A stretch of 64,000 bases of DNA, from NCBI GenBank assembly GCA_947169115.1, contig CAMVOK010000001.1, positions 186,001 to 250,000 of the forward strand, given 5' to 3'. Positions within the stretch are counted from its first letter, which is position 1. Each line of letters opens with the position of its first letter. The position numbers were made by a program, and so were the translations under genes. The DNA comes from an uncultured Prevotellaceae bacterium (GTDB lineage: Bacteria > Bacteroidota > Bacteroidia > Bacteroidales > Bacteroidaceae). Below are positions 7,214 to 15,477 of the stretch, one piece after another. The notes beneath the pieces are model-generated. The model ran no database searches, was not told the DNA's origin, and saw nothing but the letters and a program-made list of their open reading frames with translations.

Positions 7214-8638
7214 GTGCGCCAGTACATAGCTATAGACTTGAAGTCGTTCTACGCCTCTGTAGAGTGTGTGGAAAGGGGACTCGACCCACTGACCACCAAT
7301 CTTGTGGTGGCGGATGAGTCGCGCACGGACAAGACCATCTGCCTGGCTGTGAGCCCTGCACTGAAGCGGTTTGGCATTCCTGGACGGGCACGATTGTTTG
7401 AGGTCCGTCAGAAGGCGAGGAGGGTGCCGTTCATCATTGCTCCGCCGCGCATGAAATTTTATATTGAGTACAGCACGCGCATTTATCAAATATACCTGCG
7501 CTATGTATCGGCAGAGGACATACATGTCTATAGCATAGACGAGGTGATGATGGATGTGACGAATTACCTTGCCACATACAAGATGACGGCGCAGCAGTTG
7601 GCAAAGCGCATGGTGCAGGATGTGTTGGCAGAAACGGGTATTACCGCTACGGTGGGCATTGGCACGAATCTCTATCTTTGTAAGGTGGCCATGGACATCA
7701 TGGCCAAACATGCCCAGCCGGATGAGGATGGGGTGCGCATGGCTGAACTGGACGAGATGTCGTATCGTCGCCAATTGTGGAATCACCGTCCGCTTACCGA
7801 TTTTTGGCGTGTGGGACGTGGAATAGCTTCTAAGTTGGCTTTCTATGGTATTGATACGATGGGAAGATTGGCACGCATGTCGATACGGAACGAGGAGTTG
7901 CTATACCGAATGTTTGGGGTGAATGCCGAGCTCCTTATCGACCATGCCTGGGGATGGGAGCCATGCACGATAGACTACATCAAACGGTATCGGCCTGAGA
8001 CAAACTCCTTCTCCAGCGGTCAGGTGCTGACGGAACCTTACACGTTGGAGAAAGCCCGTGTGGTGGTGCAGGAGATGGCCGACGGTATGTCGCTGCAGTT
8101 GGTGAGCAAACGTTTGGTTTGTGACCAAATTACGCTCTATGTGGGTTACGATGTTGAGAATGTAAAATCTCAAATGTCAGATGGAGGACGTAAAACGGGA
8201 AATGGCTATGATGGTGATATTGTGAGGGATTACTATGGCCGACTGGTTCCCAAGCCTGCCCATGGTATGGCTAATCTTAAAGAACCGACTTCATCGATGC
8301 AGATTATCACGGAGGCTACACTGGAGATATTCGACCGTATCGTAAACCCTTCGCTATTCATACGGAGGCTCAACTTGACGGTCAATCATGTGGTAGCCGA
8401 GGAAACACTTTGTAAAAACATCCAGCCCTGCCAACTTGATTTGTTTACCGACTATGAGGCACTGGCACGGGAGAAAGAGAAGCAAGAAATGTCGTTGGCC
8501 AAGGAACGCCGACTGCAGGAAGCACGACTGAAAATTAAGGAGCGTTTTGGAAAGAATGCCATATTGCGTGGCTTGAATTTTGCCGAAGGAGCCACGGCCA
8601 AAGAGAGAAACAGGCAGATAGGAGGACACAAGGCGTGA
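7214..8638 (+). CDS. Y-family DNA polymerase, UvrX/YqjW-like
   Basis: Translesion DNA polymerase of 474 residues with a GTG start preceded by GGAG. The palm motif IAIDLKSFYASVECVERGLDP at the N-terminus supplies one metal-binding Asp; YSIDEVMMDVT near residue 105 supplies the other acidic pair. TVGIGTNLYLCKVAMD and VGRGIASKL follow, then a little-finger region. The opening resembles the Gram-positive UvrX/YqjW (UmuC-like) branch more than DinB. The C-terminal part is rich in Lys and Glu. No umuD lies next to it; instead a YolD-like gene follows 63 bp downstream. Likely role: mutagenic bypass of damaged template. Confidence 0.88.
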   Translation: MRQYIAIDLKSFYASVECVERGLDPLTTNLVVADESRTDKTICLAVSPALKRFGIPGRARLFEVRQKARRVPFIIAPPRMKFYIEYSTRIYQIYLRYVSAEDIHVYSIDEVMMDVTNYLATYKMTAQQLAKRMVQDVLAETGITATVGIGTNLYLCKVAMDIMAKHAQPDEDGVRMAELDEMSYRRQLWNHRPLTDFWRVGRGIASKLAFYGIDTMGRLARMSIRNEELLYRMFGVNAELLIDHAWGWEPCTIDYIKRYRPETNSFSSGQVLTEPYTLEKARVVVQEMADGMSLQLVSKRLVCDQITLYVGYDVENVKSQMSDGGRKTGNGYDGDIVRDYYGRLVPKPAHGMANLKEPTSSMQIITEATLEIFDRIVNPSLFIRRLNLTVNHVVAEETLCKNIQPCQLDLFTDYEALAREKEKQEMSLAKERRLQEARLKIKERFGKNAILRGLNFAEGATAKERNRQIGGHKA

Positions 8639-8640
8639 GC

Positions 8641-8701
8641 TTAATTCAATGCATAATTCATAATTCATAATTCACAATGCATAATTCACAATTCACAATT
8701 C
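8641..8701. repeat. AT-rich short repeat (ATAATTCA/CAATTCA units)
   Basis: About seven imperfect copies of a 9-10 bp unit of the form ATAATTCAC fill the spacer between the polymerase and the YolD-like gene and end directly before the ATG of the latter. Confidence 0.8.
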
Positions 8702-8911
8702 ATGATGGATAATTGCGAATACGACGATATCATAAACTTGGAGCACCCGACTTCGAAGCGTCATCCGCGTATGACGATGATGCAACGTGCTGCTCAGTTT
8801 ACCCCCTTTGCCGCCCTCAATGGGCATAGTGAAAGCATAGGGAATGCGGCTCAGCAGTGGGAACAGTTGCATGACCATGCAGACACGGGATGCGCTGAAT
8901 TACCCGAATAA
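8702..8911 (+). CDS. YolD-like small protein
   Basis: A 69-residue protein with the YolD-family core: DDIINLEHPTSKRHPRM followed by RAAQFTPFAALNGH. In Firmicutes, YolD-like genes sit beside UvrX/YqjW polymerases and are thought to act as accessory factors, possibly replacing UmuD. The order here, polymerase then YolD-like protein on the same strand, matches that arrangement. The C-terminal part is shorter than usual and ends in a variable stretch after residue 50. The start may be either of two adjacent ATGs. Confidence 0.78.
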   Translation: MMDNCEYDDIINLEHPTSKRHPRMTMMQRAAQFTPFAALNGHSESIGNAAQQWEQLHDHADTGCAELPE

Positions 8912-8912
8912 A

Positions 8913-8944
8913 TTTGGTAATACGCTTACTTTATTTTATCTTTG
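8913..8944 (+). promoter_or_regulatory. Promoter of the exported protein gene at 8978
   Basis: TTTG (8913-8916), a 20-nt spacer, TATCTTTG (8937-8944). The element overlaps the beginning of the longer ORF in the track, so translation must start further in, at 8978. Confidence 0.78.
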
Positions 8945-8977
8945 TACCCATATACAATAAACATAATTCATAGAGTT

Positions 8978-10108
8978 ATGAAAAACACAATGAAATGGAT
9001 GATTTTGCTGGCAACACTTGTGGTGACGATGCCAGCTCGTGCACAGTTTAGCGGCCTGAAAGGCCTGGCCAAGGGCGCAAAGCAGAAAGTAACCCAAACT
9101 ACAAACACCCGTACCAATACCCAGACAGTGGAGGGGGCCAATCGCCGAACTACTGAAGGAGTTGCAGAGACCCCTATGACTACACAGTCGCAAACCCAAC
9201 GCTCAGCGGCTCCCTGGCCCATGGTCAGCGATTCGCCCAGGTACAAAGATAACATGGGTCTCCGCGACTTCCTCATGAACATCGCCGACGTGAGTGACGA
9301 AGAAATCAGTACTTTGCACGACCAAATGTTTGCCCGTTTCCGCGAAAATGCCTCCATCATCAAGGCCAACGGGGCAGATAGTTACGATGCACAGCAAGAG
9401 AATGGCCGTTTCATAGGTTTCTTCTGGAACATGAACCAAGTGCTGAACATGTGCGTAAGCAATTCCATGACCAGCAACGGAACGCTTACCCCCGATGAGG
9501 CCTATTACATGGTGCAGAGCCGCCAGGGCGGTGGCATAGGTTACTATGTCATGCAGAAGGACGGTGCTTTCCGATTCACTACTTACAAGGGTGATGGCGT
9601 GTTCCTCAATGCCGAGGAGTTGGCTCAGGCCAAGGATTCCTACATCCGTATGCGCAAGTGGCAAACACTCTCTTATCAGCTGCACATCGTAATGCAGGAA
9701 TGTGGTTATGAGGTAGATCCAGCGTTGCGAGTGGTGTATAACCGAAGCGGCATGTACGCCAATGCTGTCGAGAAAGCCTGTGAGGCCAACAACCCCGAGA
9801 ACATAGAACGCAAGCCCCGTCCTGCTGCTGGTAGTATGCACGCATCGCTGAAGGCACAAGCTTTGGCGGTGGCCAAGGCCGACGATGCAGATGTTGTGGA
9901 TATCATTATCACGAGCAACCAATGGGATGTGAAGATGAAGGGACTTGTACCTGTGAACCGTAATGTCTATGGCTACTATATCTACAAAGACGAGCAAGGA
10001 CTCCAGTGCTATTCCCGTATGTGGACGGAGGATTACATAGGTAATGGCAAATACGGCAATCTGCGCAAGGGTGGCGTCGGCGTAGGTAGTTCGTTCTACA
10101 TTAAGTAA
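8978..10108 (+). CDS. Exported protein of unknown function
   Basis: I do not recognise a family. The start at 8978 gives a normal signal peptide (MKNTMKWMILLATLVVTMPARAQ) with a cleavage site near residue 23; the ORF-track start at 8942 overlaps the promoter and is rejected. The mature protein has a Thr/Gln/Asn-rich linker (about residues 35-75), then a mixed region with few cysteines and several Tyr-rich stretches, and ends GVGVGSSFYIK. No transmembrane helix, lipobox or catalytic motif is visible. A periplasmic or secreted location is likely. It has its own promoter and is monocistronic or leads into rlmN. Confidence 0.75.
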   Translation: MKNTMKWMILLATLVVTMPARAQFSGLKGLAKGAKQKVTQTTNTRTNTQTVEGANRRTTEGVAETPMTTQSQTQRSAAPWPMVSDSPRYKDNMGLRDFLMNIADVSDEEISTLHDQMFARFRENASIIKANGADSYDAQQENGRFIGFFWNMNQVLNMCVSNSMTSNGTLTPDEAYYMVQSRQGGGIGYYVMQKDGAFRFTTYKGDGVFLNAEELAQAKDSYIRMRKWQTLSYQLHIVMQECGYEVDPALRVVYNRSGMYANAVEKACEANNPENIERKPRPAAGSMHASLKAQALAVAKADDADVVDIIITSNQWDVKMKGLVPVNRNVYGYYIYKDEQGLQCYSRMWTEDYIGNGKYGNLRKGGVGVGSSFYIK

Positions 10109-10157
10109 ATTTAGATGTTGAAACAGAGGTGGTCCACGATAAGTTTTTTTGCCCTCG

Positions 10158-11174
10158 ATGAAGGAAACGTTACTTGGTAAGACCCTTGAAGAACTGCGCC
10201 CCGTGGCTGAAGCTACGGGGCTGCCACGTTTCGCGTCGGGGCAGATAGCGCAGTGGATATACCAGAAAGGGGCAACCTCTATAGACGAGATGACAAATCT
10301 CTCCAAACAGGGACGCGAACAACTGAAGGAGCGCTATGAGGTGGGACGACGCGAAGCCACGCTTTGCCAGACCTCTGTTGATGGGACAAAGAAGTATCTG
10401 TTCCCGACAGGAAACGGACATTTCATAGAGTCTGTCTTTATCCCTGACGGAGATAGGGCTACACTATGTGTAAGTAGTCAGGTGGGCTGTAAGATGGGCT
10501 GCCGGTTCTGTATGACGGGTCGGCAGGGATTCGAGGGGCAACTCACTGTGAATGACATCTTGAACCAAATATATTCCTTGCCCGAATGGGAGCAACTGAC
10601 AAACATTGTTTTCATGGGGCAAGGCGAGCCTTTCGATAATTTGGACAATGTGCTTAGGGCAACGGAGTTGTTGACCGTATCGTATGGCATGGCATGGAGC
10701 CCGAGGCGCATTACGGTAAGCACTGTAGGACTGAGGAAGGGTATGGAACGTTTCCTGCGTGAGAGTCAGTGCCATCTTGCTGTTTCCCTCCACAATCCTT
10801 TCCCTATACAACGGGCCGAGATGATGCCAGCCGAGAAATCCTTTTCTCTTACGGAATTCCTTCCACAATTGGCGCAGGAAGATTGGGCAGGACAACGGAG
10901 ATTGTCGTTTGAGTATATCGTTTTTGAAGGACTGAACGACACCAAGGCACATGCCAAGGAACTGGTGCGCTTGTTGGCACCGCTCCATTGCCGGGTCAAC
11001 CTTATCCGTTTCCATACCATTCCCGATGCGCCTTTCCGTGGGGCAGGGGAGGAGACGATGGTTCGCCTGCGAGACTATCTGTCACACCATGGGGTGACTG
11101 CTACCATACGTGCCAGTCGGGGGGAGGACATCATGGCAGCTTGTGGACTACTGAATACGCAGAAAACAAACTAA
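10158..11174 (+). CDS. rlmN: 23S rRNA (adenine2503-C2)/tRNA methyltransferase, radical SAM
   Basis: Radical SAM enzyme that methylates C2 of A2503 in 23S rRNA and A37 of some tRNAs. The iron-sulfur motif CKMGCRFC lies near residue 112, followed by MTGRQGF. NIVFMGQGEP, the SAM-binding segment, is near residue 149, STVGLRKGM near 190, and the conserved catalytic-cysteine region is at the C-terminal IRASRGEDIMAACGLL. Length is 339 residues from the ATG at 10158; the track's TTG at 10149 adds three residues and has no better ribosome-binding site. Confidence 0.95.
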   Translation: MKETLLGKTLEELRPVAEATGLPRFASGQIAQWIYQKGATSIDEMTNLSKQGREQLKERYEVGRREATLCQTSVDGTKKYLFPTGNGHFIESVFIPDGDRATLCVSSQVGCKMGCRFCMTGRQGFEGQLTVNDILNQIYSLPEWEQLTNIVFMGQGEPFDNLDNVLRATELLTVSYGMAWSPRRITVSTVGLRKGMERFLRESQCHLAVSLHNPFPIQRAEMMPAEKSFSLTEFLPQLAQEDWAGQRRLSFEYIVFEGLNDTKAHAKELVRLLAPLHCRVNLIRFHTIPDAPFRGAGEETMVRLRDYLSHHGVTATIRASRGEDIMAACGLLNTQKTN

Positions 11175-11211
11175 AGACCCACCCTAACCCTCCTTGTGAG
11201 GGAGGGAATGG
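11173..11211 (-). repeat. GC-rich REP-like element, copy c (minus orientation)
   Basis: CCACCCTAACCCTCC, a short spacer, then GGAGGGAATGG. It is the same family as the copies at 5565, 5685 and 11271, lies directly at the end of rlmN, and is inverted relative to copy d about 60 bp downstream. Confidence 0.75.
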
Positions 11212-11244
11212 TTACAAATAAAGCTGAAGAGTAAAAACAAGAAT

Positions 11245-12336
11245 ATGAATACAATAGACAATCTGCGGACGTATATACTCCCCTCCCTCACATGGAGGGG
11301 GTGGGGAGTGGGTCTCTTCTTATTGCTCCTCGTCTCTTGTCAAAATGGTCATCTGGCCACCCCTTCGGCCAGTGGACGACCCTATGAAGTCCTCGTCGTG
11401 ATGGATAAAGATGCTTGGGATGCTCCCGAGGGACGTGCCCTCTTCGATGTTCTCGACACTGACATCCCTGGTTTGCCACAGCCCGAACGGTCGTTCCATA
11501 TTTCCCAAGTGGCTCCCAAGGATATGAACCGAACGCTCAGCATCTTCCGGAATATCATAGAGGTGGATATCGATCCCACGGTGTACACCACCACACGCAT
11601 GAAGTTCGTGCGTAATGTGTATGCCCGTGACCAGGTCATCCTGCGCATACGGAGCAACTCGAAGGAGGCTTTTGCTGAGTATGTTGCAGAACATGGTCAG
11701 GACATCATAGACTTCTTCACAAAGATGGAGATAAACCGCCTGTGTAAGGATTTGAGTAGAAAATACTCCAAACTGACTTACGACTTGGCTCAGGAAATAT
11801 TTGGCTGCGAACTCCGTGCCCCCGAGGAACTAAAGAACTACAAAAGAGGCAAGGACTTTTTCTGGACTACCAATAATACTCCGACAGGTCAGGTCTGCAT
11901 GATGATGTATGCCTATCCCTACGAGGGACCTGAGACATTCAATAAACGGTACATCCTCCACAAGCGTGATTCGGTGTTGCGCATCAACATGCCTGGTTCC
12001 GACCCAGATATGTACATGCAGACTGATACTGCATTTACCGATGTGCGTCCCATTGTTGTTCATCATAAGTATGCCATGGAAGCCCGTGGCCTTTGGTATA
12101 TGAGGAACGATGCCATGGGCGGTCCCTTTGTGGCCCATTTCCGAGTAGATACTGAGAACAATCGTGTGGTAGTCGTGGAAGGCTTTGTCTTTGCTCCTGA
12201 GAAAATGAAACGAGGACTGATGCGACGCATGGAGGGTGCTCTCTACATGCTTTTGTTGCCAGAGGAACAGGCAAGTGAGATAGAAACATCGCTTGAGGAG
12301 GAAACGGACACTTCTACCGATGATTCCCACAAATAA
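11245..12336 (+). CDS. DUF4837 family lipoprotein with a repeat inside its signal peptide
   Basis: Conserved Bacteroidetes protein of unknown function, 363 residues. The N-terminus is odd: MNTIDNLRTY, then ILPSLTWRGWGVG encoded by a GC-rich repeat, then LFLLLLVSCQN, a hydrophobic core ending in a lipobox whose Cys is near residue 32. It should still be exported and lipid-modified. The mature part opens RPYEVLVVMDKDAWD, typical of DUF4837, and ends in an acidic Glu/Thr/Asp tail. It is followed by pdxA after 54 bp. The start codon lies between two inverted repeat copies, as in rhaD. Confidence 0.85.
   Translation: MNTIDNLRTYILPSLTWRGWGVGLFLLLLVSCQNGHLATPSASGRPYEVLVVMDKDAWDAPEGRALFDVLDTDIPGLPQPERSFHISQVAPKDMNRTLSIFRNIIEVDIDPTVYTTTRMKFVRNVYARDQVILRIRSNSKEAFAEYVAEHGQDIIDFFTKMEINRLCKDLSRKYSKLTYDLAQEIFGCELRAPEELKNYKRGKDFFWTTNNTPTGQVCMMMYAYPYEGPETFNKRYILHKRDSVLRINMPGSDPDMYMQTDTAFTDVRPIVVHHKYAMEARGLWYMRNDAMGGPFVAHFRVDTENNRVVVVEGFVFAPEKMKRGLMRRMEGALYMLLLPEEQASEIETSLEEETDTSTDDSHK
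11271..11317 (+). repeat. GC-rich REP-like element, copy d, inside the DUF4837 gene
   Basis: GTATATACTCCCCTCCC, then CATGGAGGGGGTGGGG and a GTGGGTCTCT end. It encodes part of the signal peptide. Its left end GTATATACTCCC is identical to that of copy a read on the minus strand. Confidence 0.78.
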
Positions 12337-12390
12337 TCCCATTGATTCACTTTATCCCATTATAATATCATTAAAAACAAGACAAGAAAT

Positions 12391-13479
12391 ATGGAACAAA
12401 ACGAACGCATCCGCATCGGTATCACACAGGGCGATACCAACGGAATAGGTTACGAGATTATCTTAAAGACTTTTGCCGAACCCACCATGTTGGAGTTGTG
12501 CACACCCGTAGTGTATGGTAATCCCCGTATTGCTACCTATCATCGCAAGGGGCTAAACCTGACTACGAACTTTGCTGCCATCCAAACTGCTGATGACGTG
12601 CAGCCCGACCGTCTGAACATGGTCGTTGTGGACGATGCTGAGGTGAAGATAGAACTTGGGTCTCCATCGGGGGAGGCAGGACAGCAAGCGCTCAAGTCAT
12701 TGGAACGTGCTCTGGCAGACTATAAAGAGGGAAAGATTGATGTCCTTGTGACTGCTCCCATTAACAAATATACGATACAAAGCGACACCTTCCGTTTTCC
12801 CGGCCATACGGAATATATACAGAACCATGTCGGTGAAGGAAATGAGGCTCTGATGATACTCATGAACGAGCGTATTCGCGTGGCCTTGGTGACAACCCAT
12901 CTGCCCATCAGTCAGGTTGCACAGGCAGTGACGGCAGACCGTGTGATGACCAAGTTGCGCATTCTAAATCTGGCTTTGAAGCGCGACTTCGCACTCTCTG
13001 CTCCGCGCATAGCTGTCCTTTCCCTAAATCCACATGCTGGTGAAAATGGTCTGTTGGGAAGTGAAGAGCAGGATGTGCTGAGTCCCGTTATGGAACAGGC
13101 TATTTCTGAGGGCATCTCAGCCTTTGGTCCATACGCAGCTGATGGATTCTTCGGAACTCGTGCCTACGAACACTTCGATGCCGTATTGGCTATGTATCAC
13201 GACCAAGGACTGGCTCCGTTCAAGGCGTTGGCCATGGACGATGGCGTGAACTATACGGCTGGCCTTCCGATTGTGCGGACGAGCCCCGACCATGGTACAG
13301 CCTATGACATTGCAGGGAAGGGAGTGGCCGATGAGAACTCGTTCCGTCAGGCTTTGTTCACGGCTGTTGACATATGGCGCAACCGTCAGTTCTATGATGA
13401 GGCACATGGTAATCCCCTTCCTAAACTCTACCATGACCGTCGCGAAGACGAGCGCCGTCCGCCTCGCCGTACCGAATAA
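12391..13479 (+). CDS. pdxA: 4-hydroxythreonine-4-phosphate dehydrogenase
   Basis: NAD-dependent enzyme of the deoxyxylulose-5-phosphate-dependent pyridoxal phosphate pathway. Family marks: IGITQGDTNGIGYEII at the N-terminus, VTAPINKYTI near residue 118, FPGHTEYI near 137, the metal-binding His in TTHLPI near 168, SLNPHAGENG near 212, and MYHDQGLAPFKAL near 270 with the second metal ligands. Length 362 residues, slightly longer than E. coli PdxA because of a basic tail (RREDERRPPRRTE). The next gene's ATG directly follows its stop codon, so the two are probably co-translated. Confidence 0.96.
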   Translation: MEQNERIRIGITQGDTNGIGYEIILKTFAEPTMLELCTPVVYGNPRIATYHRKGLNLTTNFAAIQTADDVQPDRLNMVVVDDAEVKIELGSPSGEAGQQALKSLERALADYKEGKIDVLVTAPINKYTIQSDTFRFPGHTEYIQNHVGEGNEALMILMNERIRVALVTTHLPISQVAQAVTADRVMTKLRILNLALKRDFALSAPRIAVLSLNPHAGENGLLGSEEQDVLSPVMEQAISEGISAFGPYAADGFFGTRAYEHFDAVLAMYHDQGLAPFKALAMDDGVNYTAGLPIVRTSPDHGTAYDIAGKGVADENSFRQALFTAVDIWRNRQFYDEAHGNPLPKLYHDRREDERRPPRRTE

Positions 13480-14469
13480 ATGACAAATAGGTACCGAAAT
13501 ATATTCCTATTTATAGGTGTATCGGCCATCGTGGTGATGTTGCTGACGTTCCATATGTCGTGGGAAGAGGTGCTGTACCATGTACGCCGTGCCGGTGTGT
13601 GGCTGCCGGCAGTCATCCTATTGTGGGTGCCCATTTATGCGATGAATGCCTGCGCTTGGCGTGTGATTATCAACGACGGGGAGAATAGGAAAATGGGTTT
13701 CTGGCGTGTACTCAAGTACACCATATCAGGCTATGCCCTGAACTATGTGACCCCTGTCGGTTTGCTCGGGGGAGAACCCTATCGCATCATGGAACTTACT
13801 GCCTATGTCGGAAAGGCCAAGGCGGCCAGCAGTGTCATCCTGTATGCAATGATGCACATCTTTTCCCACTTCTGCTTTTGGCTTTTCAGCCTGGGTGTTT
13901 TTTTTATCCGTTATTGGGGGGAGTTATCGTGGTCCATGACTCCTGTATTATGTCTATTCATGTTGTTTTGTGCCTTGGGCTTTTATTTCTTCCTCAAGGG
14001 ATACCACGACGGGTTGGCTCTGCATGTGTTGCACTTCTTCTCTCATATGCCATGGTTGGGTGTGCGATTGAGACATCTGGAGGAAAAGTATGCTGAGGGA
14101 ATACGTAAGGTAGATAGCCAGATTGCCGCCCTGCATGCTCAGCGACGAGTTACCTTTTATTGGAGTCTCTTGTTGGAATTCCTGGCACGTATGGTTGGCT
14201 GTTTTGAGATACAGTTCATACTATTCATATTTACCTCCGATGTCAATTTCTGGGATTGTGTGTTGATTCAGGCATTTGTCAGTCTCTTTTCCAATCTTTT
14301 CTTCTTTATACCCATGCAGATGGGTGCCCGTGAAGGAGGTTTGGCCTTGGTGGCCGATGTTATGCGTATGAGTGGCGCTTATGGAGTGCTCACGGGACTG
14401 ATAACCCGTTTGCGTGAGTTCTTCTGGATTGCCGTAGGACTTTTTTTGATACGATTGGGTAATAAATAG
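13480..14469 (+). CDS. Flippase-like (YbhN/LPG synthase transmembrane-type) membrane protein
   Basis: An integral membrane protein of 329 residues with about eight hydrophobic segments. It carries the family's central YVTPVGLLGGEPYRI near residue 90, typical of the lysylphosphatidylglycerol synthase transmembrane/UPF0104 group, and a second conserved part, MQMGAREGGLALV, near residue 285. There is no aminoacyl-transferase domain, so it is not MprF itself. Related proteins move lipids or lipid-linked compounds across the membrane, but the substrate here is unknown. There is no gap to pdxA, which implies translational coupling. Confidence 0.85.
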   Translation: MTNRYRNIFLFIGVSAIVVMLLTFHMSWEEVLYHVRRAGVWLPAVILLWVPIYAMNACAWRVIINDGENRKMGFWRVLKYTISGYALNYVTPVGLLGGEPYRIMELTAYVGKAKAASSVILYAMMHIFSHFCFWLFSLGVFFIRYWGELSWSMTPVLCLFMLFCALGFYFFLKGYHDGLALHVLHFFSHMPWLGVRLRHLEEKYAEGIRKVDSQIAALHAQRRVTFYWSLLLEFLARMVGCFEIQFILFIFTSDVNFWDCVLIQAFVSLFSNLFFFIPMQMGAREGGLALVADVMRMSGAYGVLTGLITRLREFFWIAVGLFLIRLGNK

Positions 14470-14522
14470 TCACAAAAGCAATATTTTTTAAGTATTAATT
14501 TTTCGGATTTAATTTATTTTCG

Positions 14523-14530
14523 TATCTTTG
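14523..14530 (+). promoter_or_regulatory. -7 element upstream of tRNA-Ser
   Basis: TATCTTTG with a weak -33 (TTTC at 14501-14504, 18-nt spacer). It lies about 70 bp upstream of the tRNA, leaving a short precursor leader. Confidence 0.55.
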
Positions 14531-14599
14531 CACCGCTTTTCCGAGGAGAAGTCCTCGCAAGGGGGTATCTGTTGCAACATGCAGATGGTAAGTGATTCT

Positions 14600-14687
14600 G
14601 GAGAGATGGTAGAGTGGTCGATTACACCGGTCTTGAAAACCGGCGTGCTGAGAGGCACCGGGGGTTCGAATCCCTCTCTCTCCGCCA
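14600..14687 (+). tRNA. tRNA-Ser (anticodon UGA)
   Basis: Acceptor stem GGAGAGA (14600-14606) pairs with TCTCTCC (14677-14683), followed by discriminator G and an encoded CCA. The anticodon stem CCGGT/ACCGG encloses the loop CTTGAAA with anticodon TGA at 14634-14636. A long variable arm (GTGCTGAGAGGCACC) marks it as a class II serine tRNA, and the T-loop GGTTCGAATCC is canonical. Confidence 0.96.
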
Positions 14688-14693
14688 GCAGGG

Positions 14694-14729
14694 AAAAGGA
14701 GGAACAATAGACAGATGTTCCTCCTTTTT
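14694..14729 (+). terminator. Intrinsic terminator after tRNA-Ser
   Basis: AAAAGGAGGAACA and TGTTCCTCCTTTTT form a 13-bp stem with a 9-nt loop, followed by T residues. It separates the tRNA from purN, so purN needs its own promoter or read-through. Confidence 0.85.
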
Positions 14730-14747
14730 GCTTAACAGGAAGTGGAT

Positions 14748-15338
14748 ATGAAAAAGAAAAGACTGGCGATTTTCGTATCGGGCGGAGGTACAAACTGTGA
14801 GAACCTGATACGCTATTTTCAGGGTCGGGAGGACGTAGAGATTCCTCTCGTTGTAAGCAATCGGGCGGATGCGTATGCTTTGGTTAGGGCAGAGCGTTTG
14901 GGCGTGTCCACAACGGTAGTGACCAAGGCAGAACTGGCAGATGCCGTTAATGTACTTCCCTTGATGCAACACTATGGGATAGATATGATTGTATTGGCTG
15001 GTTTCCTTCCCTTGATACCGAATTATCTTATTGATGCCTATCCTCGTCGCATCGTCAATCTTCATCCGGCTTTGCTCCCCAAGTATGGCGGAAAAGGCAT
15101 GTGGGGCCATCACGTACATGAGGCAGTGAAGGCTGCTGGCGAACTGGAGACGGGAATGACGGTTCACTATGTAAGTCCTATTTGTGATGGAGGTGACATC
15201 ATTGCTCAGTTTCCTGTAGCTTTGTCGCCCGATGATACGGTGGACGATATTGCTGAGAAGGAACATCAGTTGGAAATGACACATTTCCCCCATGTCATAG
15301 ACGAACTCGTTTCTGCTCTTTCCAGTTCAGAGAATTAA
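14748..15338 (+). CDS. purN: Phosphoribosylglycinamide formyltransferase
   Basis: Transfers the formyl group of 10-formyltetrahydrofolate to GAR in purine synthesis. It starts KKKRLAIFVSGGGTN (phosphate-binding loop); the substrate/folate region NLHPALLPKYGGKGMWG near residue 104 contains the catalytic His of NLHP. The catalytic Asp segment is DGGDIIAQ near residue 148. 196 residues, the normal length. I use the ATG at 14748 in place of the upstream in-frame GTG at 14742. Confidence 0.94.
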   Translation: MKKKRLAIFVSGGGTNCENLIRYFQGREDVEIPLVVSNRADAYALVRAERLGVSTTVVTKAELADAVNVLPLMQHYGIDMIVLAGFLPLIPNYLIDAYPRRIVNLHPALLPKYGGKGMWGHHVHEAVKAAGELETGMTVHYVSPICDGGDIIAQFPVALSPDDTVDDIAEKEHQLEMTHFPHVIDELVSALSSSEN

Positions 15339-15414
15339 TAGGTTAGAAAAATCTTTCTCAAACATTCTTTTTTGTGTGATATTACGCGTATGGCAAAGAT
15401 TTTTTGTCCTACGC

Positions 15415-15445
15415 TTTCGTATTTCGCTTGATTTTCTTATCTTCG
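15415..15445 (+). promoter_or_regulatory. Likely promoter of the Na/Pi cotransporter gene
   Basis: TTTC (15415-15418), a 19-nt spacer, TATCTTCG (15438-15445), one base off the TAnnTTTG consensus. Confidence 0.5.
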
Positions 15446-15477
15446 CCATCGGAATACACAATTTTTAACCTTTTTTT

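Noticed and set aside
8641-8701. Spacer repeat considered as a CRISPR array
   Set aside because: Units are 9-10 bp with no spacers of constant length; no cas genes anywhere in the window.
9203-10306. 367-codon ORF on the minus strand opposite the exported protein gene
   Set aside because: Antisense shadow; no signal, motif, promoter or ribosome-binding site, and it would run into rlmN.
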